The notes beneath the pieces are model-generated. The model was not told where the DNA came from and did not search any database. It was given only the letters and a program-made list of their open reading frames with translations. The position numbers and the translations under genes were made by a program. Shown one piece after another: positions 36,548-46,674 of a stretch of DNA of 64,000 bases. Position 1 is the stretch's first letter. Each line of letters begins with the position of its first letter. Source of the stretch: Helicobacter sp. 10-6591 (GTDB lineage Bacteria > Campylobacterota > Campylobacteria > Campylobacterales > Helicobacteraceae); NCBI RefSeq assembly GCF_003288805.1, contig NZ_NHYK01000005.1, forward strand, positions 1-64,000, written 5' to 3'.

Positions 36548-38638
36548 ATGACACAAGCTGCCTTAGAACTACAACAAAACGCGGTGCAAAGCTTGCTCTA
36601 TCTAGCAAAGCAAAATCAAAAGGATATAACGCTAAAAGCCCCCACAGGCAGTGGTAAAACAAGAATGATGGCAGCTTTTATGAATGCAATGCTAGGTTTT
36701 AACTCTAAAGTTGTGTTTCTTGTATCTACACTTTCAAAAGGCAAACTAGCAACACAAAATTATGAAAGCTTTGTGGAATTAGCCAATGCGTGTATTTATC
36801 CAAAGCTAAAGCCTTTTTATATAAGTAGTGGTGCGGAAAATAGCAAAAATACAGAATATAGCCTAGATATTGATACAAATGCGAATGTGTATGTTTTACC
36901 CACTAATCAATTTACAAAAAGCAGCAGAATCTACAAAGAAAGGGCATTGCTAAAGTTTCTACAAAATACTAAAGAGAGTGGTAAAAAAATTATTTTAATC
37001 CGCGATGAAGCACATATTGCTACAAATAAGCTAGAAAATGAATTGCAAGAGTATTTCACGCAAATCTTGCATTTTTCTGCTACGCCAAAAAATGATAAGT
37101 TTGATGTAGAGATAAAAGAGAGTGAGGCAGTGGAAGCAGGGCTTATAAAATCTGTAGAGTGGTGTGGGGATAGTGAAAGAGACTTGCAAGAAGACTTAAC
37201 AGAGGCACTAGAGAAGTTTAAAGAATTGAGAGAAGTGTATGCAAAGCAAGGGATAAATCCTTGCTTTATTGTGCAAATATCTAATGAGGGCAAGGCAGAA
37301 AATGAGCTAGAAATCATCAAAAAAGTCGTAGAAGAAATGGGCTTAAGATGGGTGTGCTTTGTGGAGAAAGAAAAAGGCTATGAGACAAACACAAGACTAG
37401 ATAAGGTAAAAAACAAAGCCCTATGGCAAAAATATGTCAAGGAAAATAGCTCATTTATTGATGTGGTGATTTTCAAAATGGTGATAACAGAGGGCTTTGA
37501 TATACCTAGGGCTTGTATGCTCTATCAAGTGAGAGATTCTAAGTCAAGTAGCCTAGATATGCAAGTGATTGGGAGAGTTAGGAGAAATCCTATGCTAAAA
37601 GAGTTTGAAAGGCTAGATTTTGCCACGCAAGAAGTCTTTAGCAAGGCATATATCTATGGGATAATGCCTAAAGAAAATGGCAGGAAAAAAGTGTGGCTAA
37701 AAGGGGAGAAGCAAATCTATGATGACAAAAGCTTATATCAAGAGCAAACAAATGAGATTATAAAAGAGTTTCGTCCCTTTTATGCGACTATGTATAAAGA
37801 AGTGCCAAAAGAGCATATTGATATAGAATCTTGCATTAGCCCCTTGCAAGAATATGAGTTTAAAAAGTCCATTTTTCAAGCTTATAGAGAGATACAAAAA
37901 TGCGATGATAAAGTGAGAGAAAAATACGCAGAATATGTGAGGGAGTTTAGGGATTTTTATAGCTTTAGTGCAAATTTGGATTCTATTAAAAATAAAGTAA
38001 AAAGTGTGGTGGAAAACTATGATGAATATTTAGAATCTCAGTGTGTGGAGATACGCGAAGAAGTGTATAGTTTTTATGAAGAGAGTGAGTTTAACACAGA
38101 GAGTGAGAGCTGGATATGGCGCAATGATAATAGTGGTGATGATGAGTTTGGGCTTGATTCTCAAGCGGAAAAAGAGTGGTGTAAAGTCCTTAGAAATCTT
38201 GCTAAAACTTGTGCTAAAAGCATAGAAATAAATGGGGAGAAAATCTATCTTTTTGGAAAAAACTTCATAGAGAAATCAAATATAAAATATGAATATTATG
38301 ATGAGAGGAAACGCGTGAGCTATCCGGACTTTATCTTTAAAGACAAAAACAACCAAATCCATATTTTTGAGGTAAAAAGCGTAAATGCAAGCAAATCTCA
38401 AAGTATAGAAAAGCAAGCCTATAAACAAAAGATACAAAGGCTAAAGCAAGCGTATTTATATGCTAGCAAAATCACGGGGCATATTTTTTATTTGCCTGTA
38501 AAAGTAGGAGAAGATTGGCAGATATGGTGTGCGGAAAATGGCGAAATTTTGCATGAGCATATGAATAAGGCGATGTTTGAGAAGAAATTTAAAGATGAGT
38601 TTGAAAAAGATAAAAAACCCATTGATAAGCCAAACTAA
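36548..38638 (+). CDS. res: type III restriction enzyme Res subunit (short form)
   Basis: The 696-residue protein is the helicase-nuclease of the type III system. Superfamily 2 motifs are Walker A APTGSGKT (31-38), DEAH at 153-156, FSATPKN, and motif [12 protein letters not shown] near residue 340. The nuclease motif lies in the C-terminal part: PDF with Asp594, then FEVK with Glu608 and Lys610, a PD-(D/E)xK site. It is shorter than EcoP15I-type Res (about 970 residues), but all core motifs are present. It overlaps mod by four bases (ATGA) after an AAGGAGG site. Type III Res needs Mod for recognition, so restriction should also be silent while mod is OFF. Confidence 0.9.
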   Translation: MTQAALELQQNAVQSLLYLAKQNQKDITLKAPTGSGKTRMMAAFMNAMLGFNSKVVFLVSTLSKGKLATQNYESFVELANACIYPKLKPFYISSGAENSKNTEYSLDIDTNANVYVLPTNQFTKSSRIYKERALLKFLQNTKESGKKIILIRDEAHIATNKLENELQEYFTQILHFSATPKNDKFDVEIKESEAVEAGLIKSVEWCGDSERDLQEDLTEALEKFKELREVYAKQGINPCFIVQISNEGKAENELEIIKKVVEEMGLRWVCFVEKEKGYETNTRLDKVKNKALWQKYVKENSSFIDVVIFKMVITEGFDIPRACMLYQVRDSKSSSLDMQVIGRVRRNPMLKEFERLDFATQEVFSKAYIYGIMPKENGRKKVWLKGEKQIYDDKSLYQEQTNEIIKEFRPFYATMYKEVPKEHIDIESCISPLQEYEFKKSIFQAYREIQKCDDKVREKYAEYVREFRDFYSFSANLDSIKNKVKSVVENYDEYLESQCVEIREEVYSFYEESEFNTESESWIWRNDNSGDDEFGLDSQAEKEWCKVLRNLAKTCAKSIEINGEKIYLFGKNFIEKSNIKYEYYDERKRVSYPDFIFKDKNNQIHIFEVKSVNASKSQSIEKQAYKQKIQRLKQAYLYASKITGHIFYLPVKVGEDWQIWCAENGEILHEHMNKAMFEKKFKDEFEKDKKPIDKPN

Positions 38639-38729
38639 AAAAGAACAAAAGTTTTTGTAACATAAAGGATACTTACCTGCTATAACTACGAATTTTTGAA
38701 AATTTCATCCCACATTTTAAGGCGCACAT

Positions 38730-39416
38730 TTGCATTATTTTTTGACACGCGATACTTTTTTAATCTCAGATTCTCACTTCGGACATGAAGCTGTGCTTTC
38801 AAAAGAGCCCTCACGTTTAAGAAGCGCGTTTGAATGCGGGTTTAAAGATTTTGATTCTTATAGTGTATATTTGTGGAATAGCGCACTTAGTGAAAAATCA
38901 AGAATCTGGCATTTAGGAGATTTATACTTTGGCAAAGGCTATAAGATTCTCAAAAAACTCAATGGCACAAAGACGCTCATTGTGGGAAATAACGACATTG
39001 GCAAGTTTGAGTATGTCAAGGGGCTAAAATCTTGGCATGTATGCTCTAAACTCTCCTTGCAGATTCCAGAGCGTAAGCTTATCAAAGAGCGCTTAAAAGC
39101 GCGATTTGGCAAAGAGTGCTTAAAAAATATTTACCTCAATGCGGTGGTGTGTGATTTTGAAGATGAGCGCATTATGTTTTCGCATTTTCCTGTGTTTAAC
39201 CGCAAGGCGCGTGATAGATTTGGCGCGGCGCGTGATGTGCTTGATGAGACTTTTAAACTTGCACGATGCTCGCTAAATATCCACGGGCATTTGCATTCGC
39301 GCGATAGTGGCAATAGCTTCTGTATCAATGTAAGCTGCGAAAGACTGCGCTTTATGCCGCGCAAACTGAGTGAAATTCTGAGTTTGCATAAAAAACGGGT
39401 TGATTTTTATGACTGA
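38730..39416 (+). CDS. calcineurin-like metallophosphoesterase
   Basis: The 228-residue protein has the complete dimetal phosphoesterase set: ISDSHFGHEAV near residues 11-21, HLGDLYFG near 57, VGNND near 79, FSHFPVFN near 151 and NIHGHLHSR near 186. It resembles small bacterial phosphoesterases; the substrate is unknown. The likely start is the TTG at 38730, with AAGG eight bases upstream, because no ATG precedes the first motif. It ends 8 bp inside rnr, so it is coupled to the RNase R gene rather than to the restriction system upstream. Confidence 0.8.
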   Translation: MHYFLTRDTFLISDSHFGHEAVLSKEPSRLRSAFECGFKDFDSYSVYLWNSALSEKSRIWHLGDLYFGKGYKILKKLNGTKTLIVGNNDIGKFEYVKGLKSWHVCSKLSLQIPERKLIKERLKARFGKECLKNIYLNAVVCDFEDERIMFSHFPVFNRKARDRFGAARDVLDETFKLARCSLNIHGHLHSRDSGNSFCINVSCERLRFMPRKLSEILSLHKKRVDFYD

Positions 39417-41433
39417 ATTTCTCACAAATCTTGTACTAGGGCAGGCTCTCAAACCAAGTGGTCAGAAAGAAAAAGAGATTTTTCACAAACTCCTAAGCAT
39501 AAGCGCGCTTGTCTGTATAAAAAAGCAATATTTTGGATTGCAAGAATCCTTCTTGCTTGGTAGAATTGACACAAGTCTGGATAAAAAGAAAGCGTTTTTG
39601 CTGCCATTTGGGGCATACAGCAAGGATTTGATTCTAAAAAACTATCCACAAAACCTCATGCGAGGAGACATCATCCTTGCAAAACTTGCAGCCCAGAAGC
39701 ATGGCAAACGCAATGGCGTTATGCAGCTAAAATCCGTAGCAAAATTTATGCTAACACTCTTGCAAAAAGAAGTGAGTGCTGTATGCGTGCTTGCAGATAA
39801 AGACTCCAAACTGCAAGCTTTAAGTCTGCAAGATAACACCTTCTATAACCCCAAAGCCTCGCAAAAATCCCTCAAAGCCTTGCCCAAGAAAAGTGTGATA
39901 AAACTCAACGCTAGAACGCTTGAAGTTACCAAAGTCTTGGGAGTTTTTAGCGATGAAAGCATAGATAAGCAAATCTGCCTTGAAGCACATGGTATAAAGC
40001 AAGAATTTCCAAAAGATTCTCTTAGCTTTGCACAGAGCTATGGGGATAAGCTTGATCACACTCTGTATCCGGATAGAAAAGACTATACAGCCTTGCCTTT
40101 TTGTGTGATAGACCCCAAGGGTGCAAAAGACCATGATGATGCAATCTTTTATGACCAAAAAGAGCGCAAACTTTTTGTGGCAATCGCTGATGTGAGCGAG
40201 TATGTCCCTAAAGACACACCTTTGGATAAGGAAGCAAGAAACCGTTGCTTTAGCGTGTATTTTCCAGATTCTGTCGTGCCAATGCTCCCGCCTCTACTTT
40301 CTAATACTCTGTGTTCGTTGCAAGAAAATGAGATACGTCTTGCTCTTGTCTTTGAGATAAAGCTCCAAAGAGGTGAGATCAAGAGCTTTTCACTGCATGA
40401 AGGCGTGATAAAGTCGCATGCATTTTTAGACTATGAGCAGGTAGATAATCTCCTAGCAAGGCAAGAGCACAAAAACATTAGAAACAAAAACATCCAAAAA
40501 TGCCTCCAATGGCTCAAGAAATATGAAAAAATCGTCAAAAGGATGCGTATAAAGCGTCTTAAAAGTGGATATGACTTCCGCAATCCAGAAGTCAAGGTCG
40601 TATTAGACAAAGATTCTTGTGTGCAAGAGATTGCACTCCAGCAAGCCAGCATATCCCACCACATCATTGAGGAGTCTATGCTCTTAGCAAATATCTGCGC
40701 TGCTACTATGCTAGAGGAAATAAGCCCTCTAGGAATATACAGAATCCACCAAGCCCCAAGGGAGTCTAAGATACAAGAGCTTTTTAGCTACATACATAGC
40801 ACATACCTAGGCACAAAAAAGCTCACCCAAAACAGAGACAAATTGCACGCAGCAATCTCAGAATTACAGAATTTTGCTAGCAAAAATGGCATACGAGAAA
40901 TCGTAGATTCTATGATAGTGCGCTTTTTTAATAAAGCTCTTTATAGCACGCTTGCACAAGAACACTTTGGATTAGGATTTAGACTTTATACGCACTTTAC
41001 TTCACCTATTCGTAGATATGGGGATTTGTGCGTACATAGAATCTTAAAGGCACACTTACAATCCTGCAGCACTAAAAAACTCCTCTATTTGACACAAAAT
41101 CTCTATGCTATTACCAATGATCTCAATACCAAAGAGCGCGAGATTATCTATTTACAAAGAGAATTTTTGGATATGAAATATGCGCGCTTCATAGACAAAA
41201 AGCTTACAAACAATGAACACATAGAGCTTAGAGCAATAACCATTGATGAAAGCACGCCACAATGTATAGCGTTAGAGATTATCCCGCAAGCAAGGATATT
41301 GCTTACTAATGGGGATTCTCTACAATTTAAAGATATGCTGCAGTTTGAAAATGTCCGTGTGCGACTGAAAAAAGTGGATTTGCTCACGCGATGCTTGTAT
41401 GGCGAGATCATCAATCAAGACACAAAATCATGA
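39409..41433 (+). CDS. rnr: ribonuclease R (VacB/RNB family)
   Basis: The 674-residue 3'-5' exoribonuclease degrades structured RNA. The RNB catalytic segment CVIDPKGAKDHDDAIFYD lies near residue 225. YRIHQAPRESK and FTSPIRRYGDLCVHRIL near 510-535 are further RNB hallmarks. The N-terminal cold-shock region is reduced and there is only a rudimentary S1 domain at the end, as in H. pylori RNase R. The start is the ATG at 39409, within the 3' end of the phosphoesterase gene. holA follows 10 bp later, an order shared with H. pylori. Confidence 0.92.
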   Translation: MTEFLTNLVLGQALKPSGQKEKEIFHKLLSISALVCIKKQYFGLQESFLLGRIDTSLDKKKAFLLPFGAYSKDLILKNYPQNLMRGDIILAKLAAQKHGKRNGVMQLKSVAKFMLTLLQKEVSAVCVLADKDSKLQALSLQDNTFYNPKASQKSLKALPKKSVIKLNARTLEVTKVLGVFSDESIDKQICLEAHGIKQEFPKDSLSFAQSYGDKLDHTLYPDRKDYTALPFCVIDPKGAKDHDDAIFYDQKERKLFVAIADVSEYVPKDTPLDKEARNRCFSVYFPDSVVPMLPPLLSNTLCSLQENEIRLALVFEIKLQRGEIKSFSLHEGVIKSHAFLDYEQVDNLLARQEHKNIRNKNIQKCLQWLKKYEKIVKRMRIKRLKSGYDFRNPEVKVVLDKDSCVQEIALQQASISHHIIEESMLLANICAATMLEEISPLGIYRIHQAPRESKIQELFSYIHSTYLGTKKLTQNRDKLHAAISELQNFASKNGIREIVDSMIVRFFNKALYSTLAQEHFGLGFRLYTHFTSPIRRYGDLCVHRILKAHLQSCSTKKLLYLTQNLYAITNDLNTKEREIIYLQREFLDMKYARFIDKKLTNNEHIELRAITIDESTPQCIALEIIPQARILLTNGDSLQFKDMLQFENVRVRLKKVDLLTRCLYGEIINQDTKS

Positions 41434-41443
41434 GGAGTAGGAT

Positions 41444-42466
41444 ATGTATAAAAAAGAGCTAGATTCTCTACTATCAAGACCAAACAAACCTCATGCTTAC
41501 CTTTTGTATGGAGCAAGCGATTTTTATATCAATTTTTATGGGGATAAAATAGCCAGACTTCTCTCTTTAGAGTTAGATGGAGCGCAAGTACAGAATTTTT
41601 ATTTTGAGGAGTGCGACATTGGCTATATCGAAGGTCTTTTGTCGCAAAAATCCCTTTTTGGGGACAAGACACTTTTGCGCCTAAAGCTGGACAAAAAGCT
41701 GGACAAAAAGTCTTGCGATCTACTCCTAAATGCCCTAGCAAATAACCAAGAAAACGCACTTATTATTGAATTTTTTGCTTCCCATACAAGAACTACCACC
41801 CAATACACGCAAGATTCTCGTGCATTTGCTACAAATTTTAAAAGCACCAAACTCTCTGTTGCCGAAGTGCGATTCTTTGAGCCGACCTTATCTGAATCCA
41901 TCCAAATACTTTCCCAACGCTGCTTAGAACTCAAAATAGCTGTCCAAACCCAAGACTTGCGTTACATCTTAGAACTCCAAAACAACAACCTAGCAATAGC
42001 CTTCAAAGAGCTAGAAAAACTCTGTATAGGTGCAACCTCACAAGAAACAAAGCATATCAGTAGCCAAGAAGTGCAGTTTTTATGTGAAGGAACAGCCACT
42101 TTTAGTATAGAGGAGCTAAATTGCGCGATTATGCAGAAAAAAAACCTCACCAAAATAGTGCGAGCCATCTATGAAGAAGGTATCGAGGAAGTTGTACTTA
42201 TCAGGGAAATCGGGAGATTTTTCTACCAGCTTTTTTTGTTTTTTTGTTATATCAAGACAGTGGGCACACCAAATACTATGGAGATTCTAGGGTTTAACCC
42301 TCCAAAACACATTGTTGAAAGACACAGCAGCTTTTGCATACGACTGAAAGAAAGCGATTATGCTGAAATCTTTGATTTACTCAACCAATGGCATGTTGAT
42401 TGTATAAGCGGGAAAAGCCCCCATCCTCTCACGACTTTAATAAAAATTCAAGCTATGGTTAGCTAG
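41444..42466 (+). CDS. holA: DNA polymerase III delta subunit
   Basis: The 340-residue clamp-loader wrench subunit opens the beta clamp. Family features include LLYGASDFYINFYGDKIA near residue 20 and LFGDKTLLRLKL near residue 70, where delta contacts beta. The C-terminal collar domain includes REIGRFFYQLFLF. Its position between rnr and rpsF matches H. pylori. A GAGGAGTAGGAT ribosome site precedes the ATG. Sequence divergence is high, as usual for this subunit. Confidence 0.85.
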   Translation: MYKKELDSLLSRPNKPHAYLLYGASDFYINFYGDKIARLLSLELDGAQVQNFYFEECDIGYIEGLLSQKSLFGDKTLLRLKLDKKLDKKSCDLLLNALANNQENALIIEFFASHTRTTTQYTQDSRAFATNFKSTKLSVAEVRFFEPTLSESIQILSQRCLELKIAVQTQDLRYILELQNNNLAIAFKELEKLCIGATSQETKHISSQEVQFLCEGTATFSIEELNCAIMQKKNLTKIVRAIYEEGIEEVVLIREIGRFFYQLFLFFCYIKTVGTPNTMEILGFNPPKHIVERHSSFCIRLKESDYAEIFDLLNQWHVDCISGKSPHPLTTLIKIQAMVS

Positions 42467-42534
42467 AATCGCGCTTTTTATAGCCTTGCTCTTTGATTTA
42501 AATATTGAAGGGCGATTACACCACAAGGAGAAAT

Positions 42535-42987
42535 ATGCGACACTACGAGACTATGTTTATTGTCAGGCCTACGCTGACAGAAGAGGAAATCAAAGCAAGA
42601 ATTGAGTTTTTTAAAGAAATTATCACAAACAACAACGGTGTGATAGAGACATGCTTAGACATGGGTATGCGCAATCTTGCTTATGAGATCAACAAATGCA
42701 AGCGAGGTTATTATTTTGTGATCTATTTTAAAGCAGAGCCCACGCTTATTACAGAGCTTGAGCGGAACTACAGAATCAATGAAAATATTTTGCGCTTTAT
42801 TGTGATCAAATACGAAAGCAAAAAAGACCAAAAAACATGGCAAAGCTTGGTAGATAGGGCAAATGGCAGAGTAGATTCAAAACCAGAACTAAAAGACAAG
42901 CCTGAGCAAAACGCCACCACTCCTGCAACACCCCAAACCCATGAGACAGCCCAAGAATCTCAGCAGGATGAGACGCTGGATTCTTAG
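42535..42987 (+). CDS. rpsF: 30S ribosomal protein S6
   Basis: The 150-residue S6 starts [18 protein letters not shown], the family N-terminus, right after an AAGGAGAAAT site. The in-frame ATG at 42505 is too early. The S6 fold ends near residue 100 ([12 protein letters not shown]). The remaining 50 residues are a low-complexity tail rich in Glu, Thr, Gln and Pro, as in other Helicobacter S6. It binds 16S rRNA with S18; rpsR follows after ssb, the standard order. Confidence 0.95.
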   Translation: MRHYETMFIVRPTLTEEEIKARIEFFKEIITNNNGVIETCLDMGMRNLAYEINKCKRGYYFVIYFKAEPTLITELERNYRINENILRFIVIKYESKKDQKTWQSLVDRANGRVDSKPELKDKPEQNATTPATPQTHETAQESQQDETLDS

Positions 42988-43001
42988 CCAAGGCTTATTT
43001 T

Positions 43002-43484
43002 ATGTACAACAAAGTAATTATTGTAGGTAACCTTACGCGTGATGTAGATTTGCGTTATTTGCCAAGTGGGAGCGCGATAGCGACACTAGGCCTTGCGTCA
43101 AATCGTCGTTACAACAAACAAGATGGCACAAAAGGCGAGGAAGTGTGTTTTATCGATGTGAAGATTTTTGGCAGGAGTGCTGAGGTCGCCAATCAATATT
43201 TAAAAAAAGGCTCAAAAATACTGATTGACGGCAGACTTTCTTTTGAAAGTTGGACTGACCAAAGCGGACAGAAGCGCTCAAAACATAGTGTGGTAGCAGA
43301 GAGCATGCAGATGCTTGACACTAAGTCCCAAAGCGAAGGCTCTTATTCCAACCAGTCCTATGATTCTTATGAGACTCAGCCACCACAGAAATCAACCCAA
43401 AACACATACAGCAAACCAACAGAGCAAAACATGGCTCAGAACATCCCAGAAATCAATATCGATGACGAAGATATACCATTTTAA
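43002..43484 (+). CDS. ssb: single-stranded DNA-binding protein
   Basis: The 160-residue SSB has the OB-fold start [35 protein letters not shown] at the end of the core near residue 95, a Gln/Ser-rich linker and the acidic tip DDEDIPF that recruits partner proteins. It binds single-stranded DNA in replication and repair. It sits between rpsF and rpsR with 14 and 11 bp gaps. Confidence 0.96.
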   Translation: MYNKVIIVGNLTRDVDLRYLPSGSAIATLGLASNRRYNKQDGTKGEEVCFIDVKIFGRSAEVANQYLKKGSKILIDGRLSFESWTDQSGQKRSKHSVVAESMQMLDTKSQSEGSYSNQSYDSYETQPPQKSTQNTYSKPTEQNMAQNIPEINIDDEDIPF

Positions 43485-43495
43485 AGGAGAGAAGT

Positions 43496-43750
43496 ATGGA
43501 AAAGAAAAAATACTCAAAACGTTATTGTCGCTACACGGAAGCAAAGATAGAATTTATCGATTACAAAGATATTGAGATGCTCAAACATTCCTTATCGGAA
43601 CGATACAAAATAATGCCTCGCCGTCTTACTGGCAACACAAAAAAATGGCAGGAAAGAGTAGAAGTAGCCATAAAGCGCGCTCGTCATATGGCACTCATCC
43701 CTTACATAATCGATAGAAAAAAGGTCATAGAACATCCTTTCAAAATATGA
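43496..43750 (+). CDS. rpsR: 30S ribosomal protein S18
   Basis: The 84-residue basic protein contains [23 protein letters not shown] and the S18 core [20 protein letters not shown], then [11 protein letters not shown]. It binds 16S rRNA next to S6. AAGGAG gives a good ribosome site. It is the last gene of the rnr-holA-rpsF-ssb-rpsR run. No strong terminator is seen behind it. Confidence 0.96.
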   Translation: MEKKKYSKRYCRYTEAKIEFIDYKDIEMLKHSLSERYKIMPRRLTGNTKKWQERVEVAIKRARHMALIPYIIDRKKVIEHPFKI

Positions 43751-43946
43751 TTTTCAAAGGTTGGCGCACTATGTGTGCTGATTCTCTTTAAACATTCTCT
43801 AAGTGTCTTAGTATCAAATGTGCAATAAAGCACTGTCACAAAAGTATCAACAATCCACTCTCGCGCACCACAGTTTGTTCTGCATCATTACAAATTTCTT
43901 AACTTTTTTAGAATAACTTTCTTATACCTCTATACAACACACATCG

Positions 43947-43964
43947 TTAAAATATATATTTTAA
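43947..43964. promoter_or_regulatory. perfect AT palindrome ahead of a small ORF
   Basis: TTAAAATATATATTTTAA is an 18-bp perfect palindrome ending four bases before the ATG at 43969. It could be an operator, a promoter element or chance in AT-rich DNA. Confidence 0.35.
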
Positions 43965-43968
43965 GGAA

Positions 43969-44097
43969 ATGGGGAACAAGATGGTTCTCTATGTAAGCCT
44001 TAGATCCACCGCCAGCAATGCAATCCAATTGGAATTTGGAATGCCTAAAAGTACAATTCCTCACAAAAGCAATTTAAGGTATATCCCAGGAAAATAA
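43969..44097 (+). CDS. possible 42-residue small protein
   Basis: The short frame starts ATGGGGAACAAG and ends TAA at 44097. It encodes a mildly basic, non-membrane peptide (MGNKMVLYVSLRST at the start) that I do not recognise. AAGGAA directly abuts the ATG, too close for ideal initiation; a second in-frame ATG 12 bases later is better spaced. It lies alone in the largest gap. It could equally be chance. Confidence 0.25.
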   Translation: MGNKMVLYVSLRSTASNAIQLEFGMPKSTIPHKSNLRYIPGK

Positions 44098-44171
44098 CTA
44101 AGACAACGACACAATTCATTGTGCAAGAAATATCGAGCAAACACTTAAGAGTTATGCTTGTAGTCTTGCTT

Positions 44172-44744
44172 TTAACCCATCATTTTAGCAAGCTTCTCTA
44201 GAGCCAATGGGAAAGTTCTGAATCCATCAGAATCCATAAAATGCCCGCCTTCTTGTGTCTGTATAAAATCTGCTCCAAGATTCTGTGCAAGCTCCTTGCT
44301 TAAAGTGGTTGGTACGATGGAATCATCTTTAGCGCTCAATACCACTCTTTTATGTATCATCGCTTTGAGCTTGCTATAATCCAAAGGCGTGTGGGTAAAG
44401 CCATCAAGTAGAGGCAAAGAAGGCAGTGCTTTAGCAAATCCACTTACTAGCACCACACCGCCAATCTCTACACAATCTAGTGTTTGTAAATATTGCAATA
44501 TAGTAATACACCCTAGACTATGCCCCACAAGAAAGGTTTGTTTGCTAGGGGAGATGGCTTGGCGCAGGATTTGTATCCATAGATTGAGATTAGGATTTTG
44601 CGAATCTGGCAGATCTAAAATCGCTACTTTTATGCCTCCGTGCTTTTTTAGTTCACTCTCTAGCCACAAAAACCAGTTTTTCCTAGGGCTTGAGTCATAG
44701 CCGTGTATGATAAAAACTTCTTTTATCTTTGCTCTTTCTGGCAT
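44172..44744 (-). CDS. RBBP9/YdeN-like serine hydrolase
   Basis: The 190-residue alpha/beta hydrolase has FIIHGYDSSPRKNWFLWLES near the N-terminus, typical of the RBBP9/YdeN family. The catalytic triad is Ser in GHSLGC near residue 75, Asp in SAKDDSIVP near 140 and His in EGGHFMDSDG near 168. Family members cleave small esters; the physiological substrate is unknown. The stop of lspA is immediately upstream, so the gene is third in the glmM-lspA-hydrolase run. Confidence 0.85.
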   Translation of the reverse strand: MPERAKIKEVFIIHGYDSSPRKNWFLWLESELKKHGGIKVAILDLPDSQNPNLNLWIQILRQAISPSKQTFLVGHSLGCITILQYLQTLDCVEIGGVVLVSGFAKALPSLPLLDGFTHTPLDYSKLKAMIHKRVVLSAKDDSIVPTTLSKELAQNLGADFIQTQEGGHFMDSDGFRTFPLALEKLAKMMG

Positions 44745-45272
44745 TTACACTCCTTTTGGGGTTTTTGATTTTTTTGACGATTGCAGCATTGAGAGCATCA
44801 CGATACCTATACCTATGTCAATCATCACATCAGCGAAATTAAAAATCGCAAATTCAAACCCATAGTGCCAATAAATATAATCAACCACACCATCATGGAT
44901 AAATCTATCAAGCACATTGCTTCCTCCAGCACCAAAGATCAAGCCAAATGCTACAAAAAAGCGGGATATAAGCCCATTGTAGATTCCGAATACAAAAAGT
45001 GCTAGAAGCAAAAAAAGCTGCAAATACTTCAGGCTTTCTCCCAAAAACTCAAGGAGCGAAAATGCCACACCTTTATTAAACACAAGCGCATACCCGCCAA
45101 ATGTGATAAATCCGGAATCTAAAACAAAGCCCTGTAAAAATATCCATTTCAAAAGCTGATCTATCCCAAGCGTTGTAAGCGCTATAAGAAACACGAGGAG
45201 GTATTTTTTGGAATCAAAGTTCTTCTGGCATTGGTCCAAGAATATTTTTAGCAGAGTCTTTATTTGCATCAT
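44745..45272 (-). CDS. lspA: lipoprotein signal peptidase
   Basis: The 175-residue inner-membrane aspartic protease removes signal peptides from prolipoproteins. There are four hydrophobic segments. The catalytic motifs are GGSNVLDRFIHDGVVDY (first Asp) and FAIFNFADVMIDIG (second Asp), both complete. It is the target of globomycin. It follows glmM by five bases, as in H. pylori, where lspA and glmM are also adjacent. Confidence 0.94.
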   Translation of the reverse strand: MMQIKTLLKIFLDQCQKNFDSKKYLLVFLIALTTLGIDQLLKWIFLQGFVLDSGFITFGGYALVFNKGVAFSLLEFLGESLKYLQLFLLLALFVFGIYNGLISRFFVAFGLIFGAGGSNVLDRFIHDGVVDYIYWHYGFEFAIFNFADVMIDIGIGIVMLSMLQSSKKSKTPKGV

Positions 45273-45277
45273 AAAGT

Positions 45278-46639
45278 TTATGAGAGTTTATTGCTTAAGA
45301 AAGTCTTGAGTTCGTTTATCTGATTCTTCGTGCTTTTTGTGTCTTTGCCTTCTATGAGTATTCTTAGCTTATTTTCTGTACCAGAGTAGCGCACTAGGTG
45401 GCGATTGCCAGATTTACTTATGGAATCTAGTCGCTCTTGTAAGCCTTGGATTTGCTCTAGGGGGATTTTTTGAGAGACATTGAGATTAAGGCATTGGCTA
45501 GGATAGAGAGAGAAGGGATTGAGTGCGATTGAAGATCTTTGTCTGGTGCTTTTGAGATAGGCTAGTACTTGGAGTGCGCTTACTAAGCCATCGCCTGTTT
45601 TGGCGTAATTATTAAAAATAATATGCCCGCTATTTTCTCCACCAAAGTTCAGATTGTGTTTTTTGATTGATTCTATTACGTATTTGTCCCCGACATTACA
45701 TCGTATAAGCTCTATATTATGTGATTTTAAAAATTCTTCAAGTGCTAGATTGCTCATTAGTGTAGCGACGATTTTCCCACCTTTTAATGTGCCATTTTGC
45801 TGTTGGTATAGTGCTAATGCCCCAAGGAGTTTATCGCCATCAACCACTTCGCCCTTATCATCAGCCACTACCAGCCTGTCTGCATCACCATCAAGGGCAA
45901 AGCCAATATCTGCGCGATAACGCTTGACTTCTAAGGATAGTACTTGCGGGTGCATCGCCCCACATTGTTCATTGATATTGTGTCCGTTTGGCTCGTTGTT
46001 TATGACTATCACATCAGCGCCAAGCTCTTTGAATATCGTAGGTGCGACTTTATAAGCCGCTCCATTAGCGCAGTCACACACGATGCGCATGCCTTGTAGA
46101 TTGAGATTCTTGGGGAAGGAGTTTTTGATATGTACAATATAGCGACCTATAACATCATCTATGCGCTTTGAGCTGCCAATCTCTAGCCCCGTTTTAAGAT
46201 TTGCGCTTTGCAATTCCTTATCATGGTATATTTGCTCGATTCTCGCTTCACTTTCCTCATCAAGTTTATATCCACTATGGTCAAAAAATTTTATACCATT
46301 ATCATCATAAGGATTGTGGCTAGCACTTATCATGATTCCAGCATCGCAGCGCATATCTTCAGTCAAAAAAGCGATAGCAGGCGTGGGCATAGGTCCCACT
46401 TGAATCACATCATAGCCTACAGAAGTCAGGCTTGAAACAAGGGCATTTTCTATCATATAACCACTGCGACGAGTGTCTTTGCCTACAAGGATTTTGTTTG
46501 TAAAGACTTGGTTTCCAGATCGAAAGAATATTCCAGCACTTGAACCAAGTTTGATAACTGAGCTAGGTGTTAAAAACTGTCCTGCTTTGCCTCTAACCCC
46601 ATCTGTACCAAAAATTTTTGCTGGAATATCCTTACCCAT
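45278..46639 (-). CDS. glmM: phosphoglucosamine mutase
   Basis: The 453-residue enzyme converts glucosamine-6-phosphate to glucosamine-1-phosphate for peptidoglycan and LPS. The active phosphoserine is S107 in ISASHNP, the metal site is DGDADR near residue 246, GGENSGH is near residue 330 and [11 protein letters not shown] is near the C-terminus. It was once called ureC in H. pylori. AAAGG precedes the ATG at 46639. It is divergent from rpsT, with a strong hairpin between them. Confidence 0.95.
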   Translation of the reverse strand: MGKDIPAKIFGTDGVRGKAGQFLTPSSVIKLGSSAGIFFRSGNQVFTNKILVGKDTRRSGYMIENALVSSLTSVGYDVIQVGPMPTPAIAFLTEDMRCDAGIMISASHNPYDDNGIKFFDHSGYKLDEESEARIEQIYHDKELQSANLKTGLEIGSSKRIDDVIGRYIVHIKNSFPKNLNLQGMRIVCDCANGAAYKVAPTIFKELGADVIVINNEPNGHNINEQCGAMHPQVLSLEVKRYRADIGFALDGDADRLVVADDKGEVVDGDKLLGALALYQQQNGTLKGGKIVATLMSNLALEEFLKSHNIELIRCNVGDKYVIESIKKHNLNFGGENSGHIIFNNYAKTGDGLVSALQVLAYLKSTRQRSSIALNPFSLYPSQCLNLNVSQKIPLEQIQGLQERLDSISKSGNRHLVRYSGTENKLRILIEGKDTKSTKNQINELKTFLSNKLS

Positions 46640-46674
46640 GTTTTGCCTTTATGTGTTTTAAACTCTGTTTAATC

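Larger units (their letters stand above)
34313..36551 (+). pseudogene. mod: type III DNA methyltransferase Mod, phase-variable and OFF (frameshift at G12)
   Basis: The gene is interrupted by G12 at 35710-35721. As written, translation from 34313 ends at 35737 after 474 residues; the rest is open in another frame to 36551. Eleven or fourteen G would join them into a 745-residue adenine methyltransferase. The first part holds catalytic motif IV DPPYG (residues 173-177); the second holds the SAM-binding motif [12 protein letters not shown] (about 586-597 of the joined protein). The order IV then I is the beta class used by type III Mod. Both motifs are needed, so the current state should lack methylation. 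It is a reversible OFF state rather than a dead gene. A 22-residue repeat is found near residue 100 and again in two to three copies around residues 497-557. The stop overlaps res (ATGA). AAGGAG precedes the ATG. Confidence 0.9.
43751..44171. other. 421-bp gap between convergent rpsR and a hydrolase gene
   Basis: This is the longest gap in the window. It holds a weak hairpin just after rpsR (GCGCAC/GTGTGC, one G-U pair), an 18-bp perfect palindrome at 43947-43964, a 42-codon open frame at 43969-44097 and a small inverted repeat CACAAT/ATTGTG at 44110-44123. I see no tRNA or recognised small RNA. It may contain a small gene or an unannotated transcript. Confidence 0.5.

Noticed and set aside
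38645-38658. ACAAAAGTTTTTGT palindrome after res as a terminator.
   Set aside because: The stem is only A/T-rich with a 2-nt loop and no separate T run; not convincing.
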